A DNA stretch of 64,000 bases from Paraburkholderia sp. SOS3 (GCF_001922345.1 NZ_CP018812.1:2728001-2792000), one strand, 5' to 3'. Positions 34,873 to 44,340 are shown, counted from the stretch's first letter. The notes: a model not told the origin generated them from the sequence alone. Translations and numbers: made by a program.

Positions 34873-35388
34873 ATGATCCGATTTCAGTTCTTTGGCCGCG
34901 CGTGGTCCGAGCCTTCGATACCTCATGAAACAGCGGGCCCATATTCGACGCCGTCGGTCCTGTCGCGGGCCGGATCCGCACCGAGCGTCCTGCAGAATTC
35001 GACGCCGCGGCACGCGGGCGCCGAATCGCCGCGGCTCTCTCACGAAGACCTCTTCGCGCAGCGCCAGGGCAGCCGTGCCGACGCACCGGGCGCCGGGCAT
35101 GCGGGTACCGAAAACCGCAGTGACAGTCCCGCGCCTCATGCACCGGTCGAATACGGACACCCGGGCGAACGGCATGCGTGGCTGACGCAGCAAATAGCGA
35201 ACTGGCAGGCTGATATCGACCGAGCCTCGTCGCCTGACTTCGGGCGGCAGAATCCGCACCTCGATCCATCGTTCGTGCAGGAGTGGCGCCGATCCCAGAT
35301 CCGTCAGGCCAGTCGGACTCTCGAGGATCTCGCGCACGCGCCGGGTGCCACCGGAAATTCGTCGCAGCCGTATGCACCTGACCGGTGA
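34873..35388 (+). CDS. Orphan hypothetical, largely disordered
   Basis: A 171-residue protein from ATG 34873 with AGGAAA upstream. The first 110 residues are rich in Ser, Pro, Gly and Ala with scattered His and Arg and have no repeat or membrane segment. The last 60 look helical and polar (ERHAWLTQQIANWQADIDRA, FVQEWRRSQIRQASRTLEDL). I recognise no family. The polar helical tail resembles domains of secreted or chaperone-bound proteins, but no secretion locus is near. It diverges from the SfnB-like gene and converges on the opcM gene. Confidence 0.5.
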   Translation: MIRFQFFGRAWSEPSIPHETAGPYSTPSVLSRAGSAPSVLQNSTPRHAGAESPRLSHEDLFAQRQGSRADAPGAGHAGTENRSDSPAPHAPVEYGHPGERHAWLTQQIANWQADIDRASSPDFGRQNPHLDPSFVQEWRRSQIRQASRTLEDLAHAPGATGNSSQPYAPDR

Positions 35389-35490
35389 ACAGAACACCGC
35401 GGCCCGCGCGCACATCGCATGTCAAGCGTGCCGTGGCAGAAAAAGGCCATCGGCGTTATCCGTGGAGCCCAGTGGACAACGCCGATCGTG

Positions 35491-37020
35491 CTACTGCTTC
35501 GCGAGCTGCTGCCCGTCGTTGCGCGAGCCGACGGTCGTGCCGTCCTGCGCTTTCATGTCGCCCCATCCGCCGCCGAGCGCGCGAATCAGGTTGACCGTCG
35601 CGACCGCCTGGACACCGGTGAGCTGGCTCGCCTGCAACTGCGTCTGCAGCACCTGACGCTCCGCGTCGATCACGTCGAGGTAGGCGATCTGCCCTTCCTT
35701 ATACTGCGTGGCCGACAGATGCGCCGAACGCTGCGACGCACTGACCGCGTCGTTCTCCTGCTCGATCTGATCGTCGAGCAGACGCAGGTCGGACAGGTTG
35801 TCTTCGACTTCGCGGAACGCCTGCAGCACCTGCTGACGATACTGCGCGACGTCTTCGTCGTATTTCGCCCGCGCCTGATCGACACCGGCGCGGCGCCGGC
35901 CGCCGTCGAACAGCGGCAGCGTCAGCGCGGTACCGGCGAACGGCCCGAGAATGAACGCGCGGCTCGACCAGTGGAACAGGTCGGCCAGCGTGCCTGCCTC
36001 GAACCCTCCGGCCGCCGTGATGTCGAGCCTCGGGAAATACGCGGACTTCGCAAGGCCGACGCGTGCATTCGCCGCGGCCATCGCACGCTCCGCCGCCGCG
36101 ATGTCCGGACGGCGCTCGAGCAATGCGGACGGCAAGCCCGCCGGCACGCGCGCCGTGACCGGCACGAGCGGCGACGCGGCGAACGAGAAGTCGGCCGGCG
36201 CCTTGCCAAGCAGAATCGCAAGGCTGTGCTCGGACGCCGCGCGCTGCCGCGCCACGCCAACCGCATCGGCACGCGCGGTAGCAAGCTCGTTTTTCGCACG
36301 CGCGAGGTCGAGTTCGCTGATCTCGCCTTCGTCGAAGCGCTGCTGCACGAGCTTCAGGGAATCCTCGCGCAACTTCACCGTCTGCCGGAACAGGTCGACC
36401 TGCGTATCGAACTCGCGCAGCTGGAAGTAGTTCTGCGCGACGTCGGCCTGCAACGCGAGCTGCACCGAACGGAACAGCGCTTCGCTCTGCTGCGCGTCGG
36501 CCTGCGTTGCATGGACGTTCGAACTGATGCGGCCGAACAGATCCACTTCGTACGAAGCGGTCGCCTGGGCGCGCCACAGCGTCTGCGTCGGCACGTTCGC
36601 ATTCGGCGGCAGGAACTGCGACGCCGGCGACAGACGCTGACGCGTCGGGCCGAAGCCCGCATCGATGGTCGGGAACCAGTCGGAACGCGCGTTCTGCACG
36701 AGCGCGCGCGATTGCTGCACGCGCGCGGCCGCGGCCTTCAGGTCCTGGTTTGCCGCGGCTGCCTGCTGCTCGAGGTCGTCGAGCACCGGGTCGCCGAAGA
36801 TCGTCCACCATTCGCCGCGGTGCGCGGCGTCGGCCGGTTCCGCGGTTTTCCACGTACCCATGTCCTTCGCGTCGGTTGCCGGCGCTTCCTTGAACGCGGC
36901 CGGCGTCGGCGCGTCGGGCCGCTTATAGGTCGGCTCGACCGAGCACGCCGCCAGCAATACCAGCAGCAACGCGCTCGCTGCCGCGCGGCCGAAGCCGCGC
37001 ATCGTTTGGTCTTTTTTCAT
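35491..37020 (-). CDS. opcM: Outer-membrane efflux channel, NodT/OprM family
   Basis: A 509-residue lipoprotein. The signal peptide ends in the lipobox LAAC with Cys26 lipidated, followed by SVEPTYKRP. Two repeats of the OEP domain follow, with TYEVDLFGRIS and VNLIRALGGGW as landmarks at the ends. It forms the trimeric tunnel through the outer membrane for the RND pump. It follows the pump gene in the order adaptor, pump, channel, matching the ceoA-ceoB-opcM (bpeEF-oprC) operon of Burkholderia. GAGGACGG before ATG 37020 sets the start. Confidence 0.9.
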   Translation of the reverse strand: MKKDQTMRGFGRAAASALLLVLLAACSVEPTYKRPDAPTPAAFKEAPATDAKDMGTWKTAEPADAAHRGEWWTIFGDPVLDDLEQQAAAANQDLKAAAARVQQSRALVQNARSDWFPTIDAGFGPTRQRLSPASQFLPPNANVPTQTLWRAQATASYEVDLFGRISSNVHATQADAQQSEALFRSVQLALQADVAQNYFQLREFDTQVDLFRQTVKLREDSLKLVQQRFDEGEISELDLARAKNELATARADAVGVARQRAASEHSLAILLGKAPADFSFAASPLVPVTARVPAGLPSALLERRPDIAAAERAMAAANARVGLAKSAYFPRLDITAAGGFEAGTLADLFHWSSRAFILGPFAGTALTLPLFDGGRRRAGVDQARAKYDEDVAQYRQQVLQAFREVEDNLSDLRLLDDQIEQENDAVSASQRSAHLSATQYKEGQIAYLDVIDAERQVLQTQLQASQLTGVQAVATVNLIRALGGGWGDMKAQDGTTVGSRNDGQQLAKQ

Positions 37021-37043
37021 GTTTCCGTCCTCAGTGCGCACCT

Positions 37044-40000
37044 TTACGCATCGGTTGTTTGCGCAACCCTATGCGGCGCATCTTTCTGTGCAACGTGAAT
37101 CTTGCCGCCCGCCATCAGGCGCAGCACGACGTAGAACACCGGCGTCAGCATCAGGCCGAACAGCGTCACGCCGAGCATCCCGAAGAACACGGCGATACCC
37201 ATCGCATGCCGCATCTCCGAACCCGCACCCGACGACAGAACGAGCGGCACGACACCCATGATGAACGCGATCGACGTCATCAGAATCGGGCGCAGACGCA
37301 GACGGCTTGCTTCGATGGCCGCGGCGATCGGCGAGCGCCCGTCGTGTTCGAGTTCGCGTGCGAACTCGACGATCAGGATCGCGTTCTTCGACGCTAGACC
37401 CACGAGCACCATCAGGCCGATCTGCGTGAAGATATTGTTGTCGCCGTCGGTGAGCCACACGCCCGTCAATGCGGACAACATGCTCATCGGCACGATCAGG
37501 ATCACCGCGAGCGGCAGCGTCAGGCTCTCGTACAGCGCGGCCAGCACGAGGAACACGAGCAGCACGCTGATCGGGAACACCCAGAGACCCGCATTGCCCG
37601 CGAGAATCTGCTGATACGTGAGGTCGGTCCATTCGAGCTTCACGCCGCGCGGCAACACCTCGGCCGCAACGCGTTCGGCCGCCGCCTGCGCCTCGCCCGA
37701 CGAATAGCCGGGCGCCGGCCCGCCGTTGATATCCGCTGCCGTGTAACCGTTGTAGCGGACCACCATCTCCGGACCGAAGGTCGGCGTCACCTTCACGAGC
37801 GACGACAGCGGCACCATGTCGCCGTTCGCATTGCGTGTTTTCAGCTGGCCGATGTCTTCCGCCGTCGCGCGGAACGGCGCGTCGGCCTGTACACGTACCT
37901 GATAAACGCGGCCGAAACGGTTGAAGTCGTTTACATACAGCGAACCCAGATAAATCTGCATGGTGTTGAACACGTCCGTCACCGCCACACCGAGCTGCTT
38001 CGCTTTCACGCGGTCCAGATCGACGTTCAGCTGAGGCACGTTGATCTGGTAGCTCGAGAACGTCGGGCCGAGTTCCGGCGTCTGCCGGGCTTTCTTGACG
38101 AAGGCCTCGGCCGCATCGTTCAGTGCCGCGTAGCCGACCGAACCGTGATCTTCGAGCTGCATCTTGAAGCCGCCGAGCGTGCCGAGACCGAGCACCGGCG
38201 GCGGCGGAAACACCGCGACGAACGAGCCTTTGATGCTGCTGTATTGCGCGTTCAGCGCACCGGCGATCGCACCGGCGGACAGCGCCCTGCCCTTGCGTTC
38301 ATCGAACGGCTTGAGCGTAACGAATACGATGCCCGCGCTCGAGCTGTTCGTAAAACCGTTCACCGAGAGACCCGGGAACGCCACGGCGCTCTCGACGCCC
38401 GGCTGCTTCAGCGCGATCGCGCTCATATCGCGGATCACGTTTTCGGTGCGGTCGAGCGACGCGCCGTTCGGCAGCTGCGCGAACGCAATCAGATACTCCT
38501 TGTCCTGCGCAGGCACGAAACCGCCCGGCACCGCGCGATAGACAACAGCCGTCAAAGCAAGCAGCACCGCGTACACGACAAGCATCATGCCCTTGTGCCG
38601 CAGCACGCCCGTCACGCCCTTGCCGTATGCTTCCGAGCCGCGATGGAACACCTTGTTGAAGCGCCGGAAGAAGCCGCCAAGCACGCGATTCATGCCACGC
38701 GTAAGCCAGTCTTCCTTCTCGCCGTGGCCGCGCAGCAGCATGGCCGACAGCGCCGGCGACAGCGTCAGCGAGTTGAACGCCGAAATCACGGTCGAGATCG
38801 CGATGGTCATCGCGAACTGCTTGTAGAACTGGCCGGTCAGGCCCGTCATGAATGCGAGTGGCACGAACACGGCAACGAGCGTGAGCGCGATGGCGATAAT
38901 CGGCCCGCTCACCTCCTGCATTGCCTTATAGGTCGCCTCGCGCGCAGTCAGCCCCCTTTCGATGTTGCGCTCGACGTTCTCCACCACCACGATCGCATCG
39001 TCGACGACGATACCGATCGCGAGCACCATCCCGAACAGCGACAGCGCATTGATCGAGAAGCCGAATGCGAGCAGCAGCGAGAACGTACCGACGATCGACA
39101 CCGGCACGGCGATCAACGGAATGATCGACGCGCGCCACGTCTGCAGGAACACGATCACGACGATCACGACGAGCGCGATCGCTTCGAGCAGCGTATGAAT
39201 CACTGCTTCGATACTCGAGCGCACGAACTGCGTCGGGTCGTAGACGATCTTGTACTGCACGCCCGTCGGCATATCGGCGGCGAGTTCCTTCATCGTCTTG
39301 CGCACTTCATCGGAAATCTGCAGCGAGTTCGCACCCGGCGACTGATTAATGGCGAGCGCCACGGCCGGCTTGTTGTCGAGCAACGAACGCAGGCCATATT
39401 CGGATGCGGCGAGTTCGATGCGCCCGATATCGTGCAGGTACGTGACCGCGCCGTCGGGCGCCGTCTTCACGACGATATCGCCGAATTCCTCCTCGGTTTT
39501 CAGGCGTCCGCGCGCATTCACGAGCAGTTGCAATTGCGTGCCCGGCATCGAGGGCGACGCGCCGATCACGCCGGCCGCGACCTGGATGTTCTGCTCGCGA
39601 ATCGCGTTGACCACTTCGGTCGCCGTCAGATTGCGCTCGGCCACCTTGGTCGGATCGAGCCACACGCGCATCGCGTAGTCGCCCGCGCCCCACAGCTGCA
39701 CTTCGCCGACGCCGCGAATCCGTTGCAGCCGGTCGCGCACGTTGAGCAACGCGTAGTTGCGCAGATACGTCATGTCGTAGCGGTCGTTCGGCGAGATCAG
39801 GTGCACGACCATCGTCAGCGTCGGCGAGCTTTTGATCGTCGTCACGCCAAGGCGCTGCACGTCTTCCGGCAGACGCGGCAACGCCTGGTTCACGCGGTTC
39901 TGCACGAGCTGCGTCGCGAGATCGGGGTTCGTGCCGAGCGCGAACGTCACGGTGAGCGTGAGATTGCCGTCGCTATTCGCCTGCGACTGCATGTACAGCA

Positions 40001-40229
40001 TGTTCTCGACGCCGTTGATCTGCTCCTCGAGCGGCGAAGCCACCGCTTCGGCGATCACCTTCGGGTTCGCGCCCGGGTACTGCGCCTTCACGACCACCGA
40101 CGGCGGCACGACTTCCGGGTACTCCGAGATCGGCAACTGAAACAGCGCGATGACGCCGGCCAGCAGAATCAGGACCGATAGCACGCCCGCGAAAATGGGC
40201 CGATCGATAAAAAACTTGGATATGTTCAT
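37044..40229 (-). CDS. ceoB: RND multidrug efflux pump, CeoB/BpeF type
   Basis: A 1061-residue HAE-1 transporter. MNISKFFIDRPIFAGVLSV begins the first of 12 helices; two large periplasmic loops follow. The proton-relay Asp-Asp pair is in GIVVDDAIVVVENVERN in the fourth helix, with a Lys in helix 10 (LASKNAILIVEFA). The order and sequence fit the chloramphenicol, trimethoprim and fluoroquinolone pump of Burkholderia. It takes drugs from the inner membrane or periplasm to OpcM via the adaptor CeoA. ATG 40229 gives the family N-terminus; an upstream start at 40331 adds about 34 Arg-rich residues and is not used. Confidence 0.93.
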   Translation of the reverse strand: MNISKFFIDRPIFAGVLSVLILLAGVIALFQLPISEYPEVVPPSVVVKAQYPGANPKVIAEAVASPLEEQINGVENMLYMQSQANSDGNLTLTVTFALGTNPDLATQLVQNRVNQALPRLPEDVQRLGVTTIKSSPTLTMVVHLISPNDRYDMTYLRNYALLNVRDRLQRIRGVGEVQLWGAGDYAMRVWLDPTKVAERNLTATEVVNAIREQNIQVAAGVIGASPSMPGTQLQLLVNARGRLKTEEEFGDIVVKTAPDGAVTYLHDIGRIELAASEYGLRSLLDNKPAVALAINQSPGANSLQISDEVRKTMKELAADMPTGVQYKIVYDPTQFVRSSIEAVIHTLLEAIALVVIVVIVFLQTWRASIIPLIAVPVSIVGTFSLLLAFGFSINALSLFGMVLAIGIVVDDAIVVVENVERNIERGLTAREATYKAMQEVSGPIIAIALTLVAVFVPLAFMTGLTGQFYKQFAMTIAISTVISAFNSLTLSPALSAMLLRGHGEKEDWLTRGMNRVLGGFFRRFNKVFHRGSEAYGKGVTGVLRHKGMMLVVYAVLLALTAVVYRAVPGGFVPAQDKEYLIAFAQLPNGASLDRTENVIRDMSAIALKQPGVESAVAFPGLSVNGFTNSSSAGIVFVTLKPFDERKGRALSAGAIAGALNAQYSSIKGSFVAVFPPPPVLGLGTLGGFKMQLEDHGSVGYAALNDAAEAFVKKARQTPELGPTFSSYQINVPQLNVDLDRVKAKQLGVAVTDVFNTMQIYLGSLYVNDFNRFGRVYQVRVQADAPFRATAEDIGQLKTRNANGDMVPLSSLVKVTPTFGPEMVVRYNGYTAADINGGPAPGYSSGEAQAAAERVAAEVLPRGVKLEWTDLTYQQILAGNAGLWVFPISVLLVFLVLAALYESLTLPLAVILIVPMSMLSALTGVWLTDGDNNIFTQIGLMVLVGLASKNAILIVEFARELEHDGRSPIAAAIEASRLRLRPILMTSIAFIMGVVPLVLSSGAGSEMRHAMGIAVFFGMLGVTLFGLMLTPVFYVVLRLMAGGKIHVAQKDAPHRVAQTTDA

Positions 40230-40284
40230 ATGAGGCTCTGTACGTTGAGGCACGCGCGCATCGATGCGATGCGCGGCGCGAGCA

Positions 40285-41514
40285 TCACGAATTCTTCTGT
40301 GCGTTCGTGCGTGCGGGCTTGCCTTCTGCAACCGACGAATCGTTCTTCGGCTCGCCGTCGCCGCCTGTCATCGGCACCATGTGCGCCTTGATCTGCTCGC
40401 CGGGGCGCACGCGCTGCGTGCCGTTCACGACGATCCGCTCGCCGTTCAGCAAACCGCCGGTAATCACGCGCAAGTTGCCTTGCAGGTGGCCGATCTGCAC
40501 TTCGCGATAGGCAACCTTGTTGCTCTTGTCGACGACGAGCACGAACTTCTTGTCCTGGTCGGTGCCGATCGCAGCATCGTCGATCAGCAACGCCGCGTGC
40601 GGCGCGCTGCCGCTCACCTTCACGCGTGCATAGAGGCCCGGGACGAGCGTGCCATCCGCGTTATCGAAGCGTGCGCGCACGCGGATCGTGCCCGACGACG
40701 TATCGAGCCGGTTATCGACCGAATCGATAACGCCCGAACGCGAGTAGCCCGTTTCGTTCGCGAGACCGAGTTCGACCGGCACCTTGCCGCTGTTCTTCAC
40801 CCGGCTGATGTACTGCAGATACGTCTGCTCGTCCGCATCGAAAGAAGCGTAGATGGGCGAGACGGACACGAGCGTGGTCAGCACCGGCGCCCCCGCACCC
40901 GCGCTCACCACGTTGCCGAGCGTGATTTCGGCGCGCGACACGCGGCCCGATACGGGCGCCGTGACTTTCGTATAGCCGAGGTTGATCTGCGCGGCTTCGA
41001 GCGCGGCTTGCGCGCCCTTCACGTTGGCGTCGGCCGAACGCGCGGCGTTCTGCTTCTCGTCGTAGTCGCGCTTTGCGATCGCGTTGTCGCCGATCAGGCG
41101 CTGCGCGCGTTCCCAATCCGTCTGCGCATACTGGCGCTGCGCCTGCGCGGCGGCCAGTTGCGCGGCCGCGCGATCGACTTCGGCCTGATACGGACGCGGA
41201 TCGATCACGAACAGCGTGTCGCCCTTCTTCACGAGCGCGCCGTCCTTGAAGTTCACGGCGACGATCGTGCCCGGCACCTGTGGACGGATCTCGACCTTGT
41301 CGATCGCCTCGAGACGCCCCGAATACGATTGCCAGTCGGTGATCGTCTTCTGCACGACTGCAGCGACGTCGACTTCGGTCAGCGGCGCGGCCTGCGCCGG
41401 CGACTCGGAGCGCGCATCGACGCGCATCGCGCCGAGCGTGCCGATCCCGGCAATCACGATAACGGCCACGGCGGCAATGGCCAGCCGGGTGCGGGAAAGA
41501 GGAAGCAATGACAT
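40285..41514 (-). CDS. ceoA: RND periplasmic adaptor, CeoA/BpeE type
   Basis: A 409-residue membrane-fusion protein. Residues 10-30 form a signal anchor, followed by the lipoyl half (EIRPQVPGTIVAVNFKDGALVKKGD), a coiled-coil hairpin (AAAQLAAAQAQRQYAQTDWERAQRL in part), the second lipoyl half (KVTAPVSGRVSRAEITLGN) and a beta-barrel. It links the inner pump to the outer channel. A Lys/Ser/Asp tail ends the protein. GGAG precedes ATG 41514. It starts the adaptor-pump-channel set downstream of llpE. Confidence 0.92.
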   Translation of the reverse strand: MSLLPLSRTRLAIAAVAVIVIAGIGTLGAMRVDARSESPAQAAPLTEVDVAAVVQKTITDWQSYSGRLEAIDKVEIRPQVPGTIVAVNFKDGALVKKGDTLFVIDPRPYQAEVDRAAAQLAAAQAQRQYAQTDWERAQRLIGDNAIAKRDYDEKQNAARSADANVKGAQAALEAAQINLGYTKVTAPVSGRVSRAEITLGNVVSAGAGAPVLTTLVSVSPIYASFDADEQTYLQYISRVKNSGKVPVELGLANETGYSRSGVIDSVDNRLDTSSGTIRVRARFDNADGTLVPGLYARVKVSGSAPHAALLIDDAAIGTDQDKKFVLVVDKSNKVAYREVQIGHLQGNLRVITGGLLNGERIVVNGTQRVRPGEQIKAHMVPMTGGDGEPKNDSSVAEGKPARTNAQKNS

Positions 41515-41640
41515 GACGGACTCCGTTTAAATGGCTTTGAAGTTGGTTTGTTTGTTTATCGGAGGGCGCGCAAACAGACACGCGCGACCGGCGCACTGCG
41601 GCGGTGCGCCGGCTTGTTTCAGATGCCGCTCACACGCAGG

Positions 41641-42516
41641 TCACGCGCTGCCGCGCGTATTGCGAGCAGCAAAACGACAGCGGAAAAAGCTCACTGCTTC
41701 CTGCAGCGCGGCCGGATGATCGACGAGCGCCGCGTGCGACAGATTCGGAAAGCGAATCACCTGCGTCAGCACGCCGGCGGCAATCAGATTGCCCGCGTAC
41801 TTCTCCGCTTCGAGATGCAATACGTCGTTGCCGGCGGTCGCGATCAGCGTGTCGGGCAGATTCGCGAGCCGCACCGCTTCGAGCGGCGCCGCATACGGAT
41901 GCATGCGCTGCGCCGCTTTCGGCAGATACGCGCGGTAGCACGCCGCGCATTCGCTTGCGGTGATGTCCGAACCGAGACGCGCCTCGTCGCCCAGACGCGT
42001 GAGGCTCGGATCCAGCATCGGTCCGAACAGCGCCTGCGCTTCGATACGCACGTCGCCGCGATCGCGTGTCATGAACGCGAGACAGTTGGCGAGCTGGCCG
42101 CCTGCGTCGTACCCCGCGACGCCGATCCGTTTCGTGTCTGCACCAAAAGCGCGCGCGCGCGTCTTGACCCACAGCGCCGCGCGGTGCGCGTCCTCCGGTG
42201 CGGCCGGAAACGGGAACTGCGGCGCCAGCGAATAACCGACCGATACGACGAGCGCCGGCAGTTTCTCGGCGAAAAAGCGCGACGCGAAATCCGCATCGTC
42301 GATCGATCCGCGCACGAAGCCGCCGCCATGGAAATACAGCAGGATCGGCAAGCTGGCTTTGCCCGTTTGCCGGTAAAGCCGCAGCGTGATGTCCTGTGCG
42401 TACCCCTCGATGCGCACGTCGCTGACATCGAGCGAGGTGTGACCGCCTGCCAGGCCGCTACCCGGAGGAATCAGCGAGTGACGCGAGTTAAATGCATCCA
42501 TATCGAACGGCGACAA
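41641..42516 (-). CDS. llpE: LlpE, alpha/beta hydrolase with Asp at the nucleophile elbow
   Basis: A 291-residue protein of the hormone-sensitive lipase-like group. HGGG at 63-66 is the oxyanion motif, and the family's GDSAGG nucleophile motif appears as GYDAGG at 135-140, so Asp137 replaces the catalytic serine. A C-terminal Asp and His (GNDVLHLE, NLSHA) keep the other triad positions. In Burkholderia an efflux locus called ceoR-llpE-ceoAB-opcM has this 'lipase-like' gene, and the position here is the same. A longer N-terminus starts at 42516 and an ATG also exists at 42501. Any catalysis would need an Asp nucleophile. Confidence 0.88.
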   Translation of the reverse strand: MSPFDMDAFNSRHSLIPPGSGLAGGHTSLDVSDVRIEGYAQDITLRLYRQTGKASLPILLYFHGGGFVRGSIDDADFASRFFAEKLPALVVSVGYSLAPQFPFPAAPEDAHRAALWVKTRARAFGADTKRIGVAGYDAGGQLANCLAFMTRDRGDVRIEAQALFGPMLDPSLTRLGDEARLGSDITASECAACYRAYLPKAAQRMHPYAAPLEAVRLANLPDTLIATAGNDVLHLEAEKYAGNLIAAGVLTQVIRFPNLSHAALVDHPAALQEAVSFFRCRFAARNTRGSA

Positions 42517-42757
42517 TGCGCGAAATTAAGCGAACGGAGCGAATTGTGCGTTCTGCAAACTTCCAAATAAATGCCTATAATCCGGCAACACAATTCGGTG
42601 CGCCTGAACAATAGGTCTGTGTTGTTCAACGTGAGGCATGCGAGCGTGGCAACTGCGCGGCACCTGCGCGACATCTTTCCAGCAGGTAGCATTCGCCTCG
42701 CGGCTTCGTCTGCTCCCGCCGCGCGCACCGCTTGCACTCAATCTTCCGGAGGTTGCA
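42517..42757. promoter_or_regulatory. ceoR-llpE divergent control region with two inverted repeats
   Basis: CGAATTGTG (42540-42548) and CACAATTCG (42589-42597) are perfect 9-bp arms separated by 40 bp, and TATAAT at 42576-42581 lies between them. Downstream, TGAACAA (42605-42611) and TTGTTCA (42622-42628) are perfect 7-bp arms 10 bp apart. The -35 before TATAAT is poor, as in activator-dependent promoters. LysR proteins bind divergent promoters of this kind. Confidence 0.65.
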
Positions 42758-43762
42758 ATGGACCGGCTCCAGGCCATGCAAGTGTTCACCCGGGTCGTCG
42801 ATACGAACAGCTTCACGCGAGCGGCGGAAACGCTCGACCTGCCGCGCGCGTCGGTGACGACCATCATCCAGAACCTCGAAGCGTTTCTCGGCACGCGTCT
42901 GTTGCATCGGACCACGCGCCGCCTGTCGCTAACTCCCGATGGCGCCGCGTACTACGAACGGTGCGTGCGCATCCTCGCCGATGTCGAGGAAACCGAAGCG
43001 AGTTTCCAGACCGGCAACAAGAAGCCGCACGGCAAGCTGCGCATCGATATGCCGGGTTCGCTCGGCAGGCTGCTCGTCATACCGAAGCTCTGCGAATTCC
43101 ACAAGCTCTATCCGGATATCGACTTGCAGCTCGGCTTGACTGACCGGCCGGTCGACCTTTTGCAGGAAGGCGTCGATTGCGTGGTGCGGGTCGGCGCGCT
43201 GCAGGATTCCTCACTGGTCGCGCGGCGCATCGGTCTGTTCGAAGGCGTCTCGTGCGCGGCGCCGTCGTATCTCGAGCGCGCGGGGACGCCGCGCACGCTC
43301 GAAGACCTCGAGCAGCACAAGGCCGTCAATTATTTTTCGAGCCGCACGGGCCGCACATTCGATTGGGAGTTTCTCGTCGGCGGCAAGGAAGTCCCTGTGA
43401 AGATGAAGGGCATTGTGTCGGTCAACGATGCGGATGCCTACGTAACCTGCGGGCTCGAAGGCTTCGGGCTGATCCAGCCGCCGCTTTTCATGGTGCTGCC
43501 GCATCTGCGCTCGGGTCAGCTCGTCGAAGTGCTGCCCGATTTCAAGCCGCTGCCGATGCCGATCTCGGTCGTCTATCCGCACAGCAAGCATCTGTCGTCG
43601 AAAGTGCGCGTATTCGTCGACTGGGTGGCCGAGCTGTTCGACAGCTGTCCGCTCCTGAGCGGACGCGGCAGCCTCGACAAGCCGTGTACCGCACGAACGA
43701 TCGAACAGCGCGAAGAGGAGCCGATACTCGACACGCCTGTTGTTACGGAATGGGTGGCATAG
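42758..43762 (+). CDS. ceoR: LysR-type regulator of the efflux locus
   Basis: A 334-residue LysR-family protein. The N-terminal HTH (FTRAAETLDLPRASVTTIIQNLE in part) is followed by the coinducer domain from about residue 90 (KLRIDMPGSLGRLLVIPKL) with LVARRIGLFEGVSCAAPSYL inside. In Burkholderia CeoR/BpeT positions it is divergent from llpE-ceoAB-opcM and activates it in response to inducers such as salicylate; induction here is inferred. GGAGG precedes ATG 42758 by 5 nt. A C-terminal tail of about 30 acidic and Thr-rich residues is longer than in typical LysR proteins. Confidence 0.9.
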   Translation: MDRLQAMQVFTRVVDTNSFTRAAETLDLPRASVTTIIQNLEAFLGTRLLHRTTRRLSLTPDGAAYYERCVRILADVEETEASFQTGNKKPHGKLRIDMPGSLGRLLVIPKLCEFHKLYPDIDLQLGLTDRPVDLLQEGVDCVVRVGALQDSSLVARRIGLFEGVSCAAPSYLERAGTPRTLEDLEQHKAVNYFSSRTGRTFDWEFLVGGKEVPVKMKGIVSVNDADAYVTCGLEGFGLIQPPLFMVLPHLRSGQLVEVLPDFKPLPMPISVVYPHSKHLSSKVRVFVDWVAELFDSCPLLSGRGSLDKPCTARTIEQREEEPILDTPVVTEWVA

Positions 43763-43820
43763 GGTTCATGCAAAACCCGGCAATACCCGCTTAACGCCCA
43801 TGTCATTCTGTTCTGATTAA

Positions 43821-43845
43821 AGCGCGGCACTTGCCGCGCTTTTTT
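43821..43845 (+). terminator. Rho-independent terminator after ceoR
   Basis: AGCGCGGCA (43821-43829) and TGCCGCGCT (43832-43840) pair perfectly around CT and are followed by TTTTT (43841-43845). It ends the ceoR transcript. Confidence 0.8.
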
Positions 43846-43971
43846 GATTGTTCCGCATTCGCGACAATTCATTTCGCAAAAGGCGGATTTATCGCACGCG
43901 CCTGTGCGCCTAATCTTCACCCTGTCGCAGCGCTATACCTTGGCGCCGCAAACGAATCACAGGAGTGAATC

Positions 43972-44232
43972 ATGAAGCGCAGCCTTTTCGCAGTTCTCGC
44001 TCTCACGGTATTGGCCAGCACGTCGGCGTTCGCACAAGGCGGCGGCGGAATCGGCCGTGCCGGCACCTATCAGCAGCAATGGTGGTCGAACGGCAGCACC
44101 GTGACGCGCGCGCAGGTAAAGGCGGAAATCGCCGCGTCGCACGGCTATGCGATTCAGAACGCCGACGCGGGCAACGGTGCTCGCGTCGCCGATCAGAACG
44201 GCAACGGCGCGAATCGCGTGAGCGATCAGTAA
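43972..44232 (+). CDS. Small exported protein, DUF4148-like
   Basis: Eighty-six residues. The signal peptide (about 1-22, ending SAFA) precedes QGGGGIGRAG and the segment VTRAQVKAEIAA, which is the short motif of the DUF4148 family abundant in Burkholderia periplasms. The mature C-terminus is Asn/Gly/Asp-rich. GGAG lies about 8 nt upstream. Function unknown; it is probably soluble in the periplasm. It follows the ceoR terminator and precedes the micro-ORF at 44341. Confidence 0.8.
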   Translation: MKRSLFAVLALTVLASTSAFAQGGGGIGRAGTYQQQWWSNGSTVTRAQVKAEIAASHGYAIQNADAGNGARVADQNGNGANRVSDQ

Positions 44233-44263
44233 TCAGCCAATCCCTTGCGCCGCGTAGGGTGAA

Positions 44264-44280
44264 GCGAGCTTCGGTCTCGC
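44264..44280 (+). repeat. Hairpin between DUF4148-like gene and micro-ORF
   Basis: GCGAG (44264-44268) and CTCGC (44276-44280) pair around CTTCGGT, a stable UUCG-type loop. It has no U-tract and may separate or regulate the small downstream ORF. Confidence 0.35.
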
Positions 44281-44340
44281 GACGTTACACGCCGGCAAAG
44301 CGGATCTGTCGATAAGTGAATTGTTGAAAAGGAGCCAAAC

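Noticed and set aside
38145..40181. 678-codon plus-strand frame opposite ceoB
   Set aside because: Charged low-complexity shadow caused by GC-rich codon usage of the RND pump gene.
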